Shown: positions 1-22,125, counted from the first letter of the stretch. The stretch: 64,000 bases of DNA from Rhizobium sp. RU20A (GCF_900155885.1 NZ_FTMB01000001.1:310001-374000), one strand, 5' to 3'. A program made the numbers and translations. Notes: generated from the sequence alone by a model not told the origin.

Positions 1-75
1 TACGTCAAGCGCGTTGCCATTTCCTCGACGATGGGCCCGGGCGTCAAGATCGACCCCGCCACCGTTACGGCATGA
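1..75 (+). CDS. rplA: 50S ribosomal protein L1, C-terminal fragment
   Basis: The first 24 codons visible before the TGA at 73-75 read as the L1 C-terminus (core SSTMGPGVKID). The gene begins outside the window. L1 is a 50S protein of the L1 stalk and normally sits just upstream of rplJ in the rplKAJL-rpoBC cluster, exactly as here. Only the end is visible, so length and start cannot be judged. Confidence 0.93.
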   Translation, partial: YVKRVAISSTMGPGVKIDPATVTA

Positions 76-430
76 TTTTCGCCGGACCCCGTCAAGGGTC
101 CGGTCACTCCGTTTCCCGGTCCTTCGGGGCCGGGAAATTCCGGAGAAATCCGGAGTTCCTGTCCGAGATTGCAGGTGGCCTTTGCCTTCGGGTGCTGGCC
201 TTAATCGTCAGACCTGCATGAGACGGGTAAGAGCCGAATTCACTGAAGCGTCGGAGACGCGAATTTTGGTTCGAACCTCGCTTGCCTTGTGTCCGAGCCG
301 GCCTGAGCCGGCAACGCCAAGGGACAGGATCCTCAAGCGTTGCTTGGGATCGAGTTAGAAGATCCCAGGTGACAAAGGCAACCCGGCGGGAGAAGCCCTC
401 AAAGGCCATCCCGTCAACTGGAGACAGACA
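76..430 (+). promoter_or_regulatory. Structured L10 leader between rplA and rplJ
   Basis: This 355-base spacer contains no gene but is rich in dyads: an 8-bp stem 82-89/96-103, an 8-bp stem 112-119/130-137 with an internal TTCG-type loop, a 6-bp stem 297-302/307-312 and a 7-bp stem 345-351/361-367. None has a U-tract. In other bacteria this spacer carries the mRNA leader to which the L10-(L12)4 complex binds to repress its own translation. That role here is inferred from position and structure. No clear promoter was recognised. Confidence 0.6.
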
Positions 431-949
431 GTGGAAAGAGCGGAAAAACGCGAATTCGTCACGGAGCTGAACGAAGTCTTCAAGGCTTCCGGTTCGGTTG
501 TCGTGGCCCACTATGCTGGTGTCACCGTCGCGCAGATGAACGACTTCCGTTCCAAGATGCGCGCTGCTGGCGGCACCGTCAAAGTCGCGAAGAACCGCCT
601 GGCCAAGATCGCTCTTCAGGGTACGGAATCCGAGGGAATGTCGGACCTCTTCAAGGGTCAGACGCTCATTGCTTATGCCAATGATCCCATCACGGCTCCG
701 AAGGTCGTCATGGATTTCGCCAAGACCAACGACAAGCTCGTTGTCCTCGGCGGCGCCATGGGTACGACCACGCTCAACGCGGAAGGCGTCAAGTCGCTTG
801 CGACCCTGCCTTCGCTGGATGAACTGCGCGCCAAGCTTCTGGGCATGATCCAGACGCCGGCAACGCGCATCGCAGGTGTCGTCCAGGCACCGGCCGCCCA
901 GCTCGCCCGCGTTTTTGCGGCCTATGCGAAGAAGGATGAAGCCGCATAA
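431..949 (+). CDS. rplJ: 50S ribosomal protein L10
   Basis: A 172-residue protein beginning MERAEKREF, with the L10 signatures [12 protein letters not shown] and [10 protein letters not shown]10 anchors L7/L12 dimers on the L11-L10-L12 stalk of the large subunit. The start is a GTG at 431, preceded by a GGAG at about 419; no better ATG lies nearby. rplL follows 58 bases downstream, so the two are co-transcribed. Length is normal for the family. Autoregulation through the preceding leader is likely. Confidence 0.97.
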   Translation: MERAEKREFVTELNEVFKASGSVVVAHYAGVTVAQMNDFRSKMRAAGGTVKVAKNRLAKIALQGTESEGMSDLFKGQTLIAYANDPITAPKVVMDFAKTNDKLVVLGGAMGTTTLNAEGVKSLATLPSLDELRAKLLGMIQTPATRIAGVVQAPAAQLARVFAAYAKKDEAA

Positions 950-1007
950 GGCGGTTTTTCACTGAACAGAAACCAAACCGGTTCGAACTGAACAAAGGAC
1001 TAGTAAA

Positions 1008-1385
<378 letters not shown>

Positions 1386-1405
1386 TTCTTCGGAATTTGC
1401 GAAGG

Positions 1406-1445
1406 GAGGTAGCCCGTTAAGGGCTGCCTCTCTTTGGTCTTTTTC
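1406..1445 (+). terminator. Intrinsic terminator/attenuator between rplL and rpoB
   Basis: A 10-bp stem (1406-1415 with 1421-1430, one U-G pair), a GTTAA loop and a T-rich tail (TCTTTGGTCTTTTT). It lies 20 bases after the rplL stop. A partial terminator here would lower rpoBC expression relative to rplJL, as is known in Escherichia coli. That effect is inferred. Confidence 0.7.
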
Positions 1446-1452
1446 GGAAACT

Positions 1453-1491
1453 ATTACCCAAGAGCCCCTTCGTTTCAGGCTTTTGGGTAAT
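1453..1491 (+). repeat. Second long hairpin in the rplL-rpoB spacer
   Basis: A 14-bp stem pairs 1453-1466 with 1478-1491 (one wobble), with a loop of about 11 bases and no U-tract. It follows the first hairpin by seven bases. In E. coli the rplL-rpoB spacer carries an attenuator and an RNase III cleavage hairpin. A processing role here is an inference from position and stem length. Confidence 0.6.
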
Positions 1492-1652
1492 GGGTTCTTC
1501 AAGAGGATGGTTTCAGGCATAAGGCGCAGGCAATCCGGCCGGCGCCTTCGGCACATGAAACGAGATTGATCCAACCCATTGATCTGACGGGTCCGACTGG
1601 CCAGCGGTTCCCGTCTCTTGCAGGCCCGGGTGCAAAAATCAAAGGAGCGACG

Positions 1653-5792
<4,140 letters not shown>

Positions 5793-5803
5793 TGAACCAA
5801 GAA

Positions 5804-5830
5804 GGTGCGTGCCGAGGTTCGGCGCGCACC
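5804..5830 (+). repeat. Hairpin in the rpoB-rpoC spacer
   Basis: A 12-bp stem (5804-5815 with 5819-5830, one G-U) begins 11 bases after the rpoB stop. A smaller 6-bp CCGCGC/GCGCGG stem lies near 5879-5895. There is no U-tract, so a terminator is unlikely. mRNA processing or stability is possible. The remainder of the 197-base spacer shows nothing else. Confidence 0.5.
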
Positions 5831-5989
5831 GCTTCCTGAAAGGCAGCCGTCACATGCGGCGCCTTTCGGGAAAGTGGCCGCGCGGCTCGCGCGGTCTCAT
5901 CGGTTTAAGGGCAGGGGAGCCGGCATCCCGGGATTATCAGCCGGCCATCCCGCCAAGCTCAGGGCGATCCGCCCGTAAAGGAGACAGGC

Positions 5990-10198
<4,209 letters not shown>

Positions 10199-10224
10199 GG
10201 CCGGGCGTTAAACTGATGTTGAAA

Positions 10225-10254
10225 GGGCTGCCGGGAAAACCGGCGGCCCTTTTT
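10225..10254 (+). terminator. Rho-independent terminator after rpoC
   Basis: A 10-bp GC-rich stem (10225-10234 with 10240-10249, one wobble), a GAAAA loop and a run of five T at 10250-10254. It closes the rplJL-rpoBC transcription unit. Confidence 0.88.
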
Positions 10255-10342
10255 GCGTTGCAGCCGTAAAATGTGCTGTCATGCAGGACCATTTTCGCCA
10301 ACTATGCTGAGGGAAGGCCGGCGTCTGGGGGGAGGGCGGGTG

Positions 10343-11683
10343 ATGAAGCTTTGGATTCTGTTGGGGTTCTGCGTCGCGTTTCTGGCAACGGGGCAGGCGG
10401 CTGCGGAGAGGCGTGTGGCGCTGGTTGTCGGAAATGCCGAGTACCAGCATGCCGGCCGGTTGAAAAATCCGTCGAACGACGCGGACGACATGTCGGAGGC
10501 GCTGAAAAAATACGGCTTCGAAGTGGTCGTCGCCAAGGATAGCGATTCACGACAGTTCGAGCGGGACATCGAGACATTCGCGCAGGCCATGCACGATGCG
10601 GACGTGGCGCTCTTCTACTATTCAGGTCATGCGCTGCAACTTGGCAGCGCCAATTACCTTCTTCCTGTCGATTTCAACGCCGACACCGAGCTGGCTGCCA
10701 AGCGCCAGGCTTTTGCACTGGCGGACATCATCGAGCAGATGGAGCGCGCTGCGAAAGTCAGCCTCATCTTTCTGGATGCATGCCGCAACAATCCGCTTGC
10801 GGAAACGCTGGGGGCGAAGCTGGAGAGTTCCGGTCGCTCCGCGATCCTCGGACGGGGTCTAGCGCCTGTTTCTGCCGGAAGCGCCAATACGATGATTGTT
10901 TTCGCCACGGCTCCGGGATCGGTCGCGGCTGACGGGCAGGGTCGCAACAGTCCGTTCACCCAGTCGATGCTGTTGAACATGGCATCTCCCGGCGTTGAAA
11001 TCGAAACGATGATGAAGCGCGTGACGAACGAGGTTGCGACGGGAAGCGCGCGCCAGCAAATGCCTGAACGCCTGTCCAAACTGACGGTCGAGTTCTATTT
11101 TCAACCTCGCCAGCCGGCTTCGGCCCAGACGGCTGTCGAGGCAGGTGAAAATCAGTCCGATGCCCGGCCGGATGCCGGAATTGCAGCGGAAGCGGCGTTC
11201 TGGCAGGCGATCCAGTCATCGACACGACCTGACGATTTCGAGGACTACCTCGCGGGCGTGAAAGCCGGCCGTTTCACAGGCCTGTTCACCTCGCTCGCCG
11301 AGCGGCGACTGGTCGAACTGCGTGGCGCAACTGCGCAAGAAGCCGCTGTTCGCACGGATGAGACGCCCCGGGAGGCGCCCGACGCTACGGGGACCATCGC
11401 GGTGGCCAAGCTCAAATCGATCACCACGCGGGGTATGAACGGCAACGTCCTGGTCGAGGGGACGATCCGAAAGACCGGAAACACGCAGTGGGTCGAGACC
11501 AACACGCAAAACCCTGCCGGCCTCACCTTCGAGCAGGTCGAGATCAACGACAGCAGCCTCGTTCTTTTCGACACGAGCCGCTCGCTCTACCTGAAGATCG
11601 ACCTTGCTGAAAAACTGACCTACTGGCGACAGGATCAGAGTGCTGCATGGAACCTTCTCTACACCGTGGTGGAGAGCCGGTAA
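10343..11683 (+). CDS. Exported caspase-like (C14 family) protein
   Basis: A 446-residue protein. Residues 1 to about 22 form a signal peptide (MKLWILLGFC, then ATGQAAA). A caspase p20-like domain follows: the β1 strand RVALVVGNAEY, catalytic His96 in YYSGHAL and catalytic Cys147 in FLDACRNNP. The C-terminal 150 residues are a beta-rich region I do not recognise. The start at 10343 is chosen because it begins the signal peptide and follows a G-rich RBS; a TTG at 10253 would overlap the rpoC terminator. Family members are cysteine endopeptidases (metacaspase/orthocaspase type). Substrate unknown. It stands alone between rpoC and the str operon. Two further caspase-like genes lie at 38363-41604. 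Confidence 0.85.
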   Translation: MKLWILLGFCVAFLATGQAAAERRVALVVGNAEYQHAGRLKNPSNDADDMSEALKKYGFEVVVAKDSDSRQFERDIETFAQAMHDADVALFYYSGHALQLGSANYLLPVDFNADTELAAKRQAFALADIIEQMERAAKVSLIFLDACRNNPLAETLGAKLESSGRSAILGRGLAPVSAGSANTMIVFATAPGSVAADGQGRNSPFTQSMLLNMASPGVEIETMMKRVTNEVATGSARQQMPERLSKLTVEFYFQPRQPASAQTAVEAGENQSDARPDAGIAAEAAFWQAIQSSTRPDDFEDYLAGVKAGRFTGLFTSLAERRLVELRGATAQEAAVRTDETPREAPDATGTIAVAKLKSITTRGMNGNVLVEGTIRKTGNTQWVETNTQNPAGLTFEQVEINDSSLVLFDTSRSLYLKIDLAEKLTYWRQDQSAAWNLLYTVVESR

Positions 11684-11690
11684 GACGGGG

Positions 11691-11721
11691 GGCGAGGCAG
11701 AGTCCCGCTGCGCACCTCGCC
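11691..11721. terminator. Hairpin between convergent genes
   Basis: A perfect 7-bp stem (GGCGAGG 11691-11697 with CCTCGCC 11715-11721) directly after the caspase-like gene and before the end of the convergent gene. There is no T-run, so intrinsic termination is only possible, not shown. Confidence 0.35.
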
Positions 11722-11737
11722 TGTCGTCAGATGAACG

Positions 11738-12031
11738 TCATGCAAACCGGATGATCGAGACTTCGCCGGCAAGCGCGCCGCGATAGGCCGAGGCGTGCGG
11801 CTCTTCTTCGGGCTCGCCCATCAGCGTGCCGATCTGGTCGAGATCGGCTTCGAGGAAGCCTTCCTCGGCAAGCGCTTCCAGCGCCTCGCGCACGGCGCTG
11901 TCGTCGTCCGCGGCGCGCAGGATCACGTGGATGGAGACGCCCTCGGTTTCCGGCTCCTCATAGGCCGTGCCGATGACGATGAAGACGAGGATTTCGTCGG
12001 ACTTGTTGTCGTTGTCATGGGCGTTGGCCAT
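11738..12031 (-). CDS. Small acidic protein of unknown function
   Basis: A 97-residue, strongly acidic protein (MANAHDNDNKSDEIL at the start; EALAEEGFLEADLDQIGTLM in the middle). The start chosen is the internal ATG at 12031, because AAAGGAG lies just upstream of it; the longer ATG at 12052 has no such site. There is no signal peptide or membrane segment. Alternating hydrophobic and charged segments suggest a small soluble alpha/beta fold. I do not recognise the family. It is convergent with the caspase-like gene and divergent from rpsL. Codon use and the ribosome site support a real gene. Confidence 0.75.
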   Translation of the reverse strand: MANAHDNDNKSDEILVFIVIGTAYEEPETEGVSIHVILRAADDDSAVREALEALAEEGFLEADLDQIGTLMGEPEEEPHASAYRGALAGEVSIIRFA

Positions 12032-12282
12032 GGCTGCTCCTTTGCTGGTCATTGACTACCCTATGGCCGAACTGTGCCGCCGGTGCGAGAGAAAATCACT
12101 GTCCTCAGGAAAATTCGAGTCGCCCGGAGAGGCGGATGCGGGGAGGGAATCGCTCTTTACCTTGACGAGAACCGGGGGCTTCTGGAAGGGTTTAAGCCTG
12201 CCCAAGGGCGGCAAAAACAGAGCTCGAAGCAAAGCAAAGCCCGCAAATGCCGAGATTCTTTGAGCCTGCCGAGGCCTGCGCC

Positions 12283-12311
12283 CTTGACGCAACGGGTTGA
12301 AATCAGTACAC
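12283..12311 (+). promoter_or_regulatory. Candidate housekeeping promoter of the str operon
   Basis: CTTGAC at 12283-12288 matches the rhizobial -35 consensus. A 17-base spacer leads to GTACAC, a weak -10. Two other CTTGAC hexamers in the spacer have poorer -10 partners. Evidence is sequence resemblance only. Confidence 0.35.
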
Positions 12312-12456
12312 CGCGCGCCATCAGGGCCCATGTGGGGCAGGGTGTTGTCGGCCTTAAACTGCCGCTGGCACAGCCTCAAACAGGTCCCGAACAAACGCTG
12401 ACGACGAAAAGTGCTGCTCGCACGACGCCGTAACAGGCGTCCTCTGCCTTGACAGG

Positions 12457-12490
12457 GGCCATCCGCAGGCAAGCGGATCGGCCCTCGTTT
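12457..12490 (+). repeat. Hairpin in the rpsL leader
   Basis: GGCC-ATCCGC pairs with GCGGAT-C-GGCC (12457-12466 with 12473-12483, one bulge) around an AGGCAA loop, followed by CTCGTTTT. It could be a leader attenuator of the str operon or a weak terminator. The tail is short. Confidence 0.4.
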
Positions 12491-12573
12491 TGCGCATTTT
12501 GATGACGTACGCAAGCCGGCGACGGCACCGCCCGCCCGCAAGGGTAACGACAAGAATTGTAAGGGATGGTTAT

Positions 12574-12945
12574 ATGCCTACCGTAAACCAGCTGATCCGC
12601 AAGCCGCGTCAGGCACAGGTCAAGCGCAACAAGGTTCCTGCCCTGCAGGAAAACCCGCAGAAGCGTGGTGTTTGCACCCGCGTCTATACCACGACCCCGA
12701 AGAAGCCGAACTCGGCTCTGCGTAAGGTCGCCAAGATCCGCCTGACCAATGGCTTCGAAGTCATCGGCTACATCCCGGGCGAAGGCCACAACCTTCAGGA
12801 ACACTCCGTGGTCATGATCCGCGGCGGCCGCGTGAAGGACCTTCCGGGTGTGCGTTACCACATCATCCGCGGCGTTCTCGATACGCAGGGTGTGAAGAAC
12901 CGCAAGCAGCGCCGCTCCAAGTACGGTGCAAAGCGTCCGAAGTAA
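12574..12945 (+). CDS. rpsL: 30S ribosomal protein S12
   Basis: A 123-residue S12, first gene of the str operon. The start at 12574 gives the conserved [18 protein letters not shown] lies 7 bases upstream, and longer in-frame starts add unlike sequence. S12 sits at the decoding centre. The streptomycin-resistance positions lie in [12 protein letters not shown] and [13 protein letters not shown], and both appear wild type. The gene is followed 84 bases later by rpsG, fusA and tuf in the usual order. Confidence 0.99.
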
Positions 12946-12960
12946 GCTTTCGGATTTTAA

Positions 12961-13500
<540 letters not shown>

Positions 13501-13530
13501 TCGACGAACGTTTTTCGAAAGGACGCCTTC

Positions 13531-15630
<2,100 letters not shown>

Positions 15631-15720
15631 CCGGAATACCGGACCATACGAACTGCCTGAAACAGTAAGAACAATCCCCCGCCAAGGGGGCCCCTCCGGG
15701 GGCAGATAGGAGAGCCGGAA

Positions 15721-16896
<1,176 letters not shown>

Positions 16897-16991
16897 TCGA
16901 TGATCAGGGGCGGCGGGCCGAAAGCCTGCCGACGGCACTCAAAGTGTTCAGATGGCGCAGGCCCCAGGTAAAGGGTGGCGCGATCTGACCG

Positions 16992-17028
16992 CGGCGCCGG
17001 CATCGTCGCCTCGATCATCGAGTAATCG
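16992..17028 (+). repeat. Second copy of the tuf 3' end (37-bp direct repeat)
   Basis: Bases 16992-17028 are identical to 16863-16899, which encode the last residues of EF-Tu (ending GIVASIIE) plus the stop codon and three following bases. The copies start 129 bases apart. Nothing upstream of the second copy encodes the rest of EF-Tu, so it is a gene remnant rather than a gene. Unequal exchange or gene conversion with another tuf locus is the simplest explanation. Confidence 0.9.
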
Positions 17029-17033
17029 GTGAA

Positions 17034-17057
17034 TGGCGGTGGCTTTGGCCGCCGCCA
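17034..17057 (+). repeat. Hairpin after the tuf duplicate
   Basis: A 10-bp stem (17034-17043 with 17048-17057, one wobble) closes a TTTG loop. It lies 5 bases after the duplicated tuf end. No U-tract follows. It may be the original end-of-operon structure, displaced when the duplication arose. Confidence 0.5.
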
Positions 17058-17314
17058 CTTGATGAATTGCTGGGCGAAGCACGCGGTTTTCATCCGTGTG
17101 CCTCTCGAATTGGCGGAAGGGCAAAAAAATGTCCCTCCGCGGGCGTCCGAGCATTGTATCGGGCGCCGATTCCGTATATGTGGCGGGTCGTTTTGTGAGA
17201 TTACCGACAGGGTGCTTCGCTCCCTGTGATCTTTGAAGCAGCAGCACCCGGATTAAGAAATGACGAACCGCCTCGTCTCGAGGCATTCGCTTAACAAGAA
17301 CAAGGACAAGTCGA

Positions 17315-17623
17315 ATGAACGGCCAAAATATCCGCATCCGCCTCAAGGCGTTTGATCATCGGATTCTTGACGCCTCGACGCGGGAAATCGTTTCGACGGC
17401 CAAGCGCACGGGCGCTTCGGTCCGTGGTCCCGTGCCGCTGCCCACGCGCATTGAAAAGTTTACGGTCAACCGTTCGCCCCACGTGGACAAGAAGAGCCGT
17501 GAACAGTTCGAAATGCGCACCCACAAGCGCCTTCTCGATATTGTTGACCCGACCCCGCAGACCGTCGATGCGCTGATGAAGCTCGACCTGGCTGCCGGCG
17601 TGGACGTCGAGATCAAGCTGTAA
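17315..17623 (+). CDS. rpsJ: 30S ribosomal protein S10
   Basis: A 102-residue S10 ([19 protein letters not shown], then [20 protein letters not shown]), first gene of the S10 operon. S10 is a 30S head protein and, as NusE, part of the antitermination complex. AAGGA lies 9 bases before the ATG. A 164-base spacer to rplC follows, with only a small GCCGG/CCGGC dyad. Confidence 0.98.
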
Positions 17624-17787
17624 GAAATTCCGGCGAGAGCCGAAATAACAAGGAAGGTACGTGGCAGATCCTGCCAACGACTTCTCGAAACGGGAAACCT
17701 GAAAGTCTGGAAGGGCTCACAGGAATCCTTAAACAAGAGGCAAGCCGGTTCTCCTGAGCCGGCAGCGACTCTCAAGAGGAATGAACC

Positions 17788-18474
17788 ATGCGTTCAGGTG
17801 TGATTGCACAGAAAGTGGGAATGACCCGCGTCTACAACGACGCCGGCGAGCATATCCCGGTGACGGTCCTGCGGTTGGAGAACTGCCAGGTCGTTGGCCA
17901 GCGTACGGAAGAGAAGAACGGCTACACCGCTGTTCAGCTCGGCGCCGGCCAGAAGAAGGTCAAGAACGTTTCCAAGGCGCTGCGCGGCCATTTCGCTGCG
18001 GCCAGCGTCGAGCCCAAGGCCAAGGTTGTCGAGTTCCGCGTATCGACCGATAACCTGATCGACGTCGGCTCCGAGCTGACGGCTGCCCACTTCGTCGCCG
18101 GCCAGCTGGTCGACGTGACCGGCACCACGATCGGTAAGGGCTTTGCCGGCGCCATGAAGCGCCACAACTTCGGCGGTCTTCGCGCCACCCACGGTGTTTC
18201 CGTCTCGCACCGTTCGCACGGTTCGACCGGTAACAACCAGGATCCGGGCAAGGTCTGGAAGGGCAAGCGCATGGCCGGCCACATGGGCCAGACCCGCGTC
18301 ACCACCCAGAACCTCGAAGTCGTCTCCACCGACGAAGACCGTGGTCTCATCCTCGTGAAGGGCGCCGTGCCCGGTTCCAAGGGTGCTTGGATCGTCGTCC
18401 GCGACGCCATCAAGTCGGGCACTCCGGAAGGCGCTCCGCGCCCGGCCGGCCTGCGCGCTGCAGAAGCTAAGTAA
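17788..18474 (+). CDS. rplC: 50S ribosomal protein L3
   Basis: A 228-residue L3. The core motif [14 protein letters not shown] is followed by [19 protein letters not shown], which contains the Gln usually methylated by PrmB. L3 helps shape the peptidyl-transferase centre. AGAGGA precedes the ATG at 17788. rplD begins 14 bases downstream, consistent with one transcript. The C-terminal Ala/Pro-rich tail after GTPEGAPRP is slightly longer than in E. coli. Confidence 0.98.
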   Translation: MRSGVIAQKVGMTRVYNDAGEHIPVTVLRLENCQVVGQRTEEKNGYTAVQLGAGQKKVKNVSKALRGHFAAASVEPKAKVVEFRVSTDNLIDVGSELTAAHFVAGQLVDVTGTTIGKGFAGAMKRHNFGGLRATHGVSVSHRSHGSTGNNQDPGKVWKGKRMAGHMGQTRVTTQNLEVVSTDEDRGLILVKGAVPGSKGAWIVVRDAIKSGTPEGAPRPAGLRAAEAK

Positions 18475-18488
18475 GGGAGCCGGATCAC

Positions 18489-19109
18489 ATGGATCTCACC
18501 GTCAAAACCCTCGAGGGCAAGGACGCGGGAAAGGTTTCCCTTTCTGACGCCATTTTCGGCCTCGAACCCCGCGAAGACATCATTGCTCGCGTCGTGCGCT
18601 GGCAGCTTGCCAAGCGTCAGCAGGGCACGCACCAGACCAAGACCCGCGCCGAGGTGTCCCGCACGGGTGCCAAGATGTACAAGCAGAAGGGCACCGGTCG
18701 CGCCCGCCACCATTCGGCACGCGCACCGCAGTTCCGCGGCGGCGGCCGGGCCCATGGCCCCGTGACCCGCAGCCACGCCCATGACCTGCCCAAGCAGGTT
18801 CGTGCGCTCGGCCTGCGCCACGCTCTGTCCGCAAAGCTGAAGTCGGAAGACCTGATCGTCGTTGACGACCTCGTTGCGGCCGACGCCAAGACCAAGGCCC
18901 TGACCGGTGTATTTGCATCGCTTGGCCTCACCAACGCGCTGATCATCGGTGGCGCCGAGCTCGACAACAACTTCAAGCTCGCTGCCAAGAACATCCCGAA
19001 CGTGGACGTTCTGCCGATCCAGGGCATCAATGTTTACGACATCCTGCGCCGCGGCAAGCTCGTGCTTTCCAAGGCAGCGGTAGAAGCCCTTGAGGAGCGG
19101 TTCAAGTGA
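18489..19109 (+). CDS. rplD: 50S ribosomal protein L4
   Basis: A 206-residue L4, recognised from [20 protein letters not shown] (the loop lining the exit tunnel) and the terminal [20 protein letters not shown]. In E. coli L4 represses the S10 operon; whether it does so here cannot be seen. GGGAGCC lies before the ATG. The stop codon overlaps the GTG start of rplW (GTGA), indicating translational coupling. Confidence 0.98.
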   Translation: MDLTVKTLEGKDAGKVSLSDAIFGLEPREDIIARVVRWQLAKRQQGTHQTKTRAEVSRTGAKMYKQKGTGRARHHSARAPQFRGGGRAHGPVTRSHAHDLPKQVRALGLRHALSAKLKSEDLIVVDDLVAADAKTKALTGVFASLGLTNALIIGGAELDNNFKLAAKNIPNVDVLPIQGINVYDILRRGKLVLSKAAVEALEERFK

Positions 19110-19399
19110 CGGATCTTCGCCATTACGATGTGATCGTGTCTCCTTCGATCACCGAAAAGTCGACGCTGGTTTCCGAACACAACCAGATCGTTTTCAACGT
19201 CGCCAAGCGCGCCAGCAAGCCGGAAATCAAGGCCGCCGTCGAAGCTCTCTTCGGCGTCAAGGTCACGGCTGTGAACACGCTGGTCCGCAAGGGCAAGGTC
19301 AAGCGCTTCCGCGGCTTCATCGGCAAGCAGCAGGACGTCAAGAAGGCCATCGTCACGCTGGCTGAAGGCCAGACGATCGACGTCTCCACCGGTCTTTGA
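19106..19399 (+). CDS. rplW: 50S ribosomal protein L23
   Basis: A 97-residue L23 ([37 protein letters not shown]) located at the tunnel exit, where it binds trigger factor and SRP. Translation starts at GTG 19106, overlapping the rplD stop by four bases; TTGAGGAGCGG lies upstream inside rplD. rplB starts 11 bases after the stop. Confidence 0.98.
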   Translation: MTDLRHYDVIVSPSITEKSTLVSEHNQIVFNVAKRASKPEIKAAVEALFGVKVTAVNTLVRKGKVKRFRGFIGKQQDVKKAIVTLAEGQTIDVSTGL

Positions 19400-19410
19400 G
19401 GATAAGAACA

Positions 19411-20247
19411 ATGGCATTGAAAAGCTTCAATCCGACGACCCCGAGCCAGCGTCAGCTGGTCATCGTGGATCGGTCTGCGCTCTACAAGGGCAAGCCGGTC
19501 AAGGCGCTGACCGAGGGTCTTACCAAGAGCGGTGGACGTAACAACCTCGGCCGCATCACCGCCCGCTTCATCGGCGGCGGTCACAAGCGGACCTACCGCC
19601 TGATCGACTTCAAGCGTCGTAAGTTCGACGTCGAAGGGACGGTCGAGCGTCTGGAATACGACCCGAACCGCACGGCCTTCATCGCCCTCATCCGCTACAC
19701 GGATGGCGAACTGGCCTACATCCTGGCTCCGCAGCGTCTGTCTGCCGGCGACAAGGTCATCGCGTCCACCGGCGCCGTTGACGTCAAGCCCGGCAACGCG
19801 ATGCCGCTCGCCTACATCCCGGTCGGCTCCATCATCCACAACGTGGAAATGAAGCCCGGCAAGGGTGGTCAGATCGCCCGTTCGGCTGGTGCCTATGCCC
19901 AGCTCGTCGGTCGTGACCAGGGCATGGCGATCCTTCGCCTGAACTCGGGCGAACAGCGCCTCGTTCACGCCTCGTGCCTCGCCTCCGTCGGCGCCGTCTC
20001 CAACCCGGACCACGGCAACATCAACGACGGCAAGGCCGGTCGTACCCGCTGGCGCGGCAAGACCCCGCACAACCGCGGTGTCGTCATGAACCCGGTCGAC
20101 CACCCGCACGGCGGTGGTGAAGGCCGCACCTCTGGTGGCCGTCACCCGGTTTCTCCGTGGGGCAAGCCGACCAAGGGCAAGCGTACGCGTTCGAACAAGT
20201 CGACCGACAAGTTCATCATGCGTTCGCGCCATCAGCGCAAGAAGTAA
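19411..20247 (+). CDS. rplB: 50S ribosomal protein L2
   Basis: A 278-residue L2, required for subunit association and peptidyl transfer. The conserved [20 protein letters not shown] loop, containing the essential His, is intact. The start at 19411 ([15 protein letters not shown]) follows GAGGATAAG. An upstream in-frame codon at 19396 would lie inside rplW and is rejected. It is part of the S10 operon. Confidence 0.99.
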   Translation: MALKSFNPTTPSQRQLVIVDRSALYKGKPVKALTEGLTKSGGRNNLGRITARFIGGGHKRTYRLIDFKRRKFDVEGTVERLEYDPNRTAFIALIRYTDGELAYILAPQRLSAGDKVIASTGAVDVKPGNAMPLAYIPVGSIIHNVEMKPGKGGQIARSAGAYAQLVGRDQGMAILRLNSGEQRLVHASCLASVGAVSNPDHGNINDGKAGRTRWRGKTPHNRGVVMNPVDHPHGGGEGRTSGGRHPVSPWGKPTKGKRTRSNKSTDKFIMRSRHQRKK

Positions 20248-20262
20248 GAGGATAGTCTAGAT

Positions 20263-20541
20263 ATGGCTCGTTCAGTTTGGAAAGGTCCGTTCGTCGACGG
20301 CTATCTTCTCAAGAAGGCTGAGAAGGTTCGTGAAGGCGGCCGCAGTGAAGTGATCAAGATCTGGAGCCGTCGCTCCACGATCCTGCCGCAGTTCGTGGGT
20401 CTCACCTTCGGCGTCTACAATGGCTCGAAGCACATCCCGGTGGCCGTCAATGAAGACATGGTCGGCCACAAGTTTGGTGAATTCGCTCCCACCCGGACCT
20501 ATTACGGTCACGGTGCGGACAAGAAGGCGAAGAGGAAGTAA
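20263..20541 (+). CDS. rpsS: 30S ribosomal protein S19
   Basis: A 92-residue S19 ([20 protein letters not shown]; then [16 protein letters not shown] and [14 protein letters not shown]), a 30S head protein contacting S13. It lies 15 bases after rplB and 2 bases before rplV, tightly coupled. Length is typical. Confidence 0.98.
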   Translation: MARSVWKGPFVDGYLLKKAEKVREGGRSEVIKIWSRRSTILPQFVGLTFGVYNGSKHIPVAVNEDMVGHKFGEFAPTRTYYGHGADKKAKRK

Positions 20542-20543
20542 CA

Positions 20544-20932
20544 ATGGGCAAGGCTAAAGCCGAACGCCGGCTCAAGGACAACGAGGCGCAGGCCGTTGCG
20601 CGCACGATCCGCGTCAGCCCGCAGAAGCTGAACCTCGTCGCGGCGATGATCCGCGGCAAGAAGGTCGATCGCGCCCTGGCGGAACTGGAATTCTCGCGCA
20701 AGCGGATTGCAGACACCGTCAAGAAGACGCTCGAAAGTGCAATCGCCAACGCCGAGAACAACCATGATCTCGACGTCGATTCGCTGATCGTAGCCGAGGC
20801 ATTCGTCGGCAAGTCGATCGTCATGAAGCGGTTCCACGCCCGCGGTCGCGGCCGTGCATCGCGCGTCGAGAAGCCCTTCTCGCACCTGACGATCGTCGTG
20901 CGCGAAGTCGAAGCCAAAGGGGAGGCCGCATA

Positions 20933-20933
<1 letters not shown>
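20544..20933 (+). CDS. rplV: 50S ribosomal protein L22
   Basis: A 129-residue L22 with the tunnel-lining beta-hairpin region ([20 protein letters not shown]), where macrolide-resistance changes occur in other bacteria; no obvious deletion is seen. AAGAGGAAG of the rpsS end provides the ribosome site. The TAA stop overlaps the rpsC start by one base (TAATG). Confidence 0.98.
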
Positions 20934-21673
<740 letters not shown>

Positions 21674-21711
21674 CAGTCGCGTTTGGCAGCCAATATCGGA
21701 GAAGTAAAAAA

Positions 21712-22125
21712 ATGTTGCAGCCAAAGCGTACAAAGTACCGCAAGCAGTTCAAGGGCCGCATCAAGGGCGTCGCAAAGGGCGGTTTCGACCTGGCCTTCGG
21801 CGAATTCGGCCTGAAGTCTCTTGAACCGAACCGCGTCAACGCACGCGAGATCGAAGCGGCCCGCCGCGCGATCACGCGTTACATGAAGCGTGCCGGCCGC
21901 GTCTGGATCCGTGTGTTCCCCGACGTGCCGGTGACGGCAAAGCCCACCGAAGTCCGCATGGGTAAGGGTAAGGGGTCGGTCGAATACTGGGCATGCAAGG
22001 TCAAGCCCGGCCGCATGATGTTTGAAATCGACGGCGTCAACGAAGAAATCGCCCGCGAGGCGCTTCGTCTCGGTGCTGCGAAACTCTCTGTCAAGACGCG
22101 CTTCGTGCAGCGTATCGCAGAGTAA
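21712..22125 (+). CDS. rplP: 50S ribosomal protein L16
   Basis: A 137-residue L16 ([39 protein letters not shown]), which positions tRNA at the A site near the GTPase centre. GGAGAAG lies upstream of the ATG. It is followed 12 bases later by rpmC. Length and motifs are normal. Confidence 0.98.
   Translation: MLQPKRTKYRKQFKGRIKGVAKGGFDLAFGEFGLKSLEPNRVNAREIEAARRAITRYMKRAGRVWIRVFPDVPVTAKPTEVRMGKGKGSVEYWACKVKPGRMMFEIDGVNEEIAREALRLGAAKLSVKTRFVQRIAE

Larger units (their letters stand above)
12032..12573. other. Upstream region of the str operon, no gene
   Basis: This 542-base divergent spacer between the small acidic gene and rpsL contains no convincing coding region. Open frames on both strands (for example 12056-12553, minus) lack family features and ribosome sites. 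It must hold promoters for both directions. One candidate promoter and one hairpin for the rpsL side are listed separately. Several CTTGAC hexamers occur (12161, 12283, 12448). Confidence 0.7.
16897..17314 (+). other. tuf-rpsJ spacer, no gene
   Basis: This 418-base spacer holds the tuf 3'-end duplicate (16992-17028), a small inverted repeat across the tuf stop (16884-16904), and a hairpin at 17034-17057. A TATATG at 17175-17180 resembles a -10 box but has no good -35 partner. It probably contains the S10-operon promoter and leader. No reading frame here is supported. Confidence 0.6.

Noticed and set aside
16992-17028. A second tuf gene
   Set aside because: Only 37 bases match the tuf end; no coding sequence for the rest of EF-Tu lies upstream, so it is a remnant.
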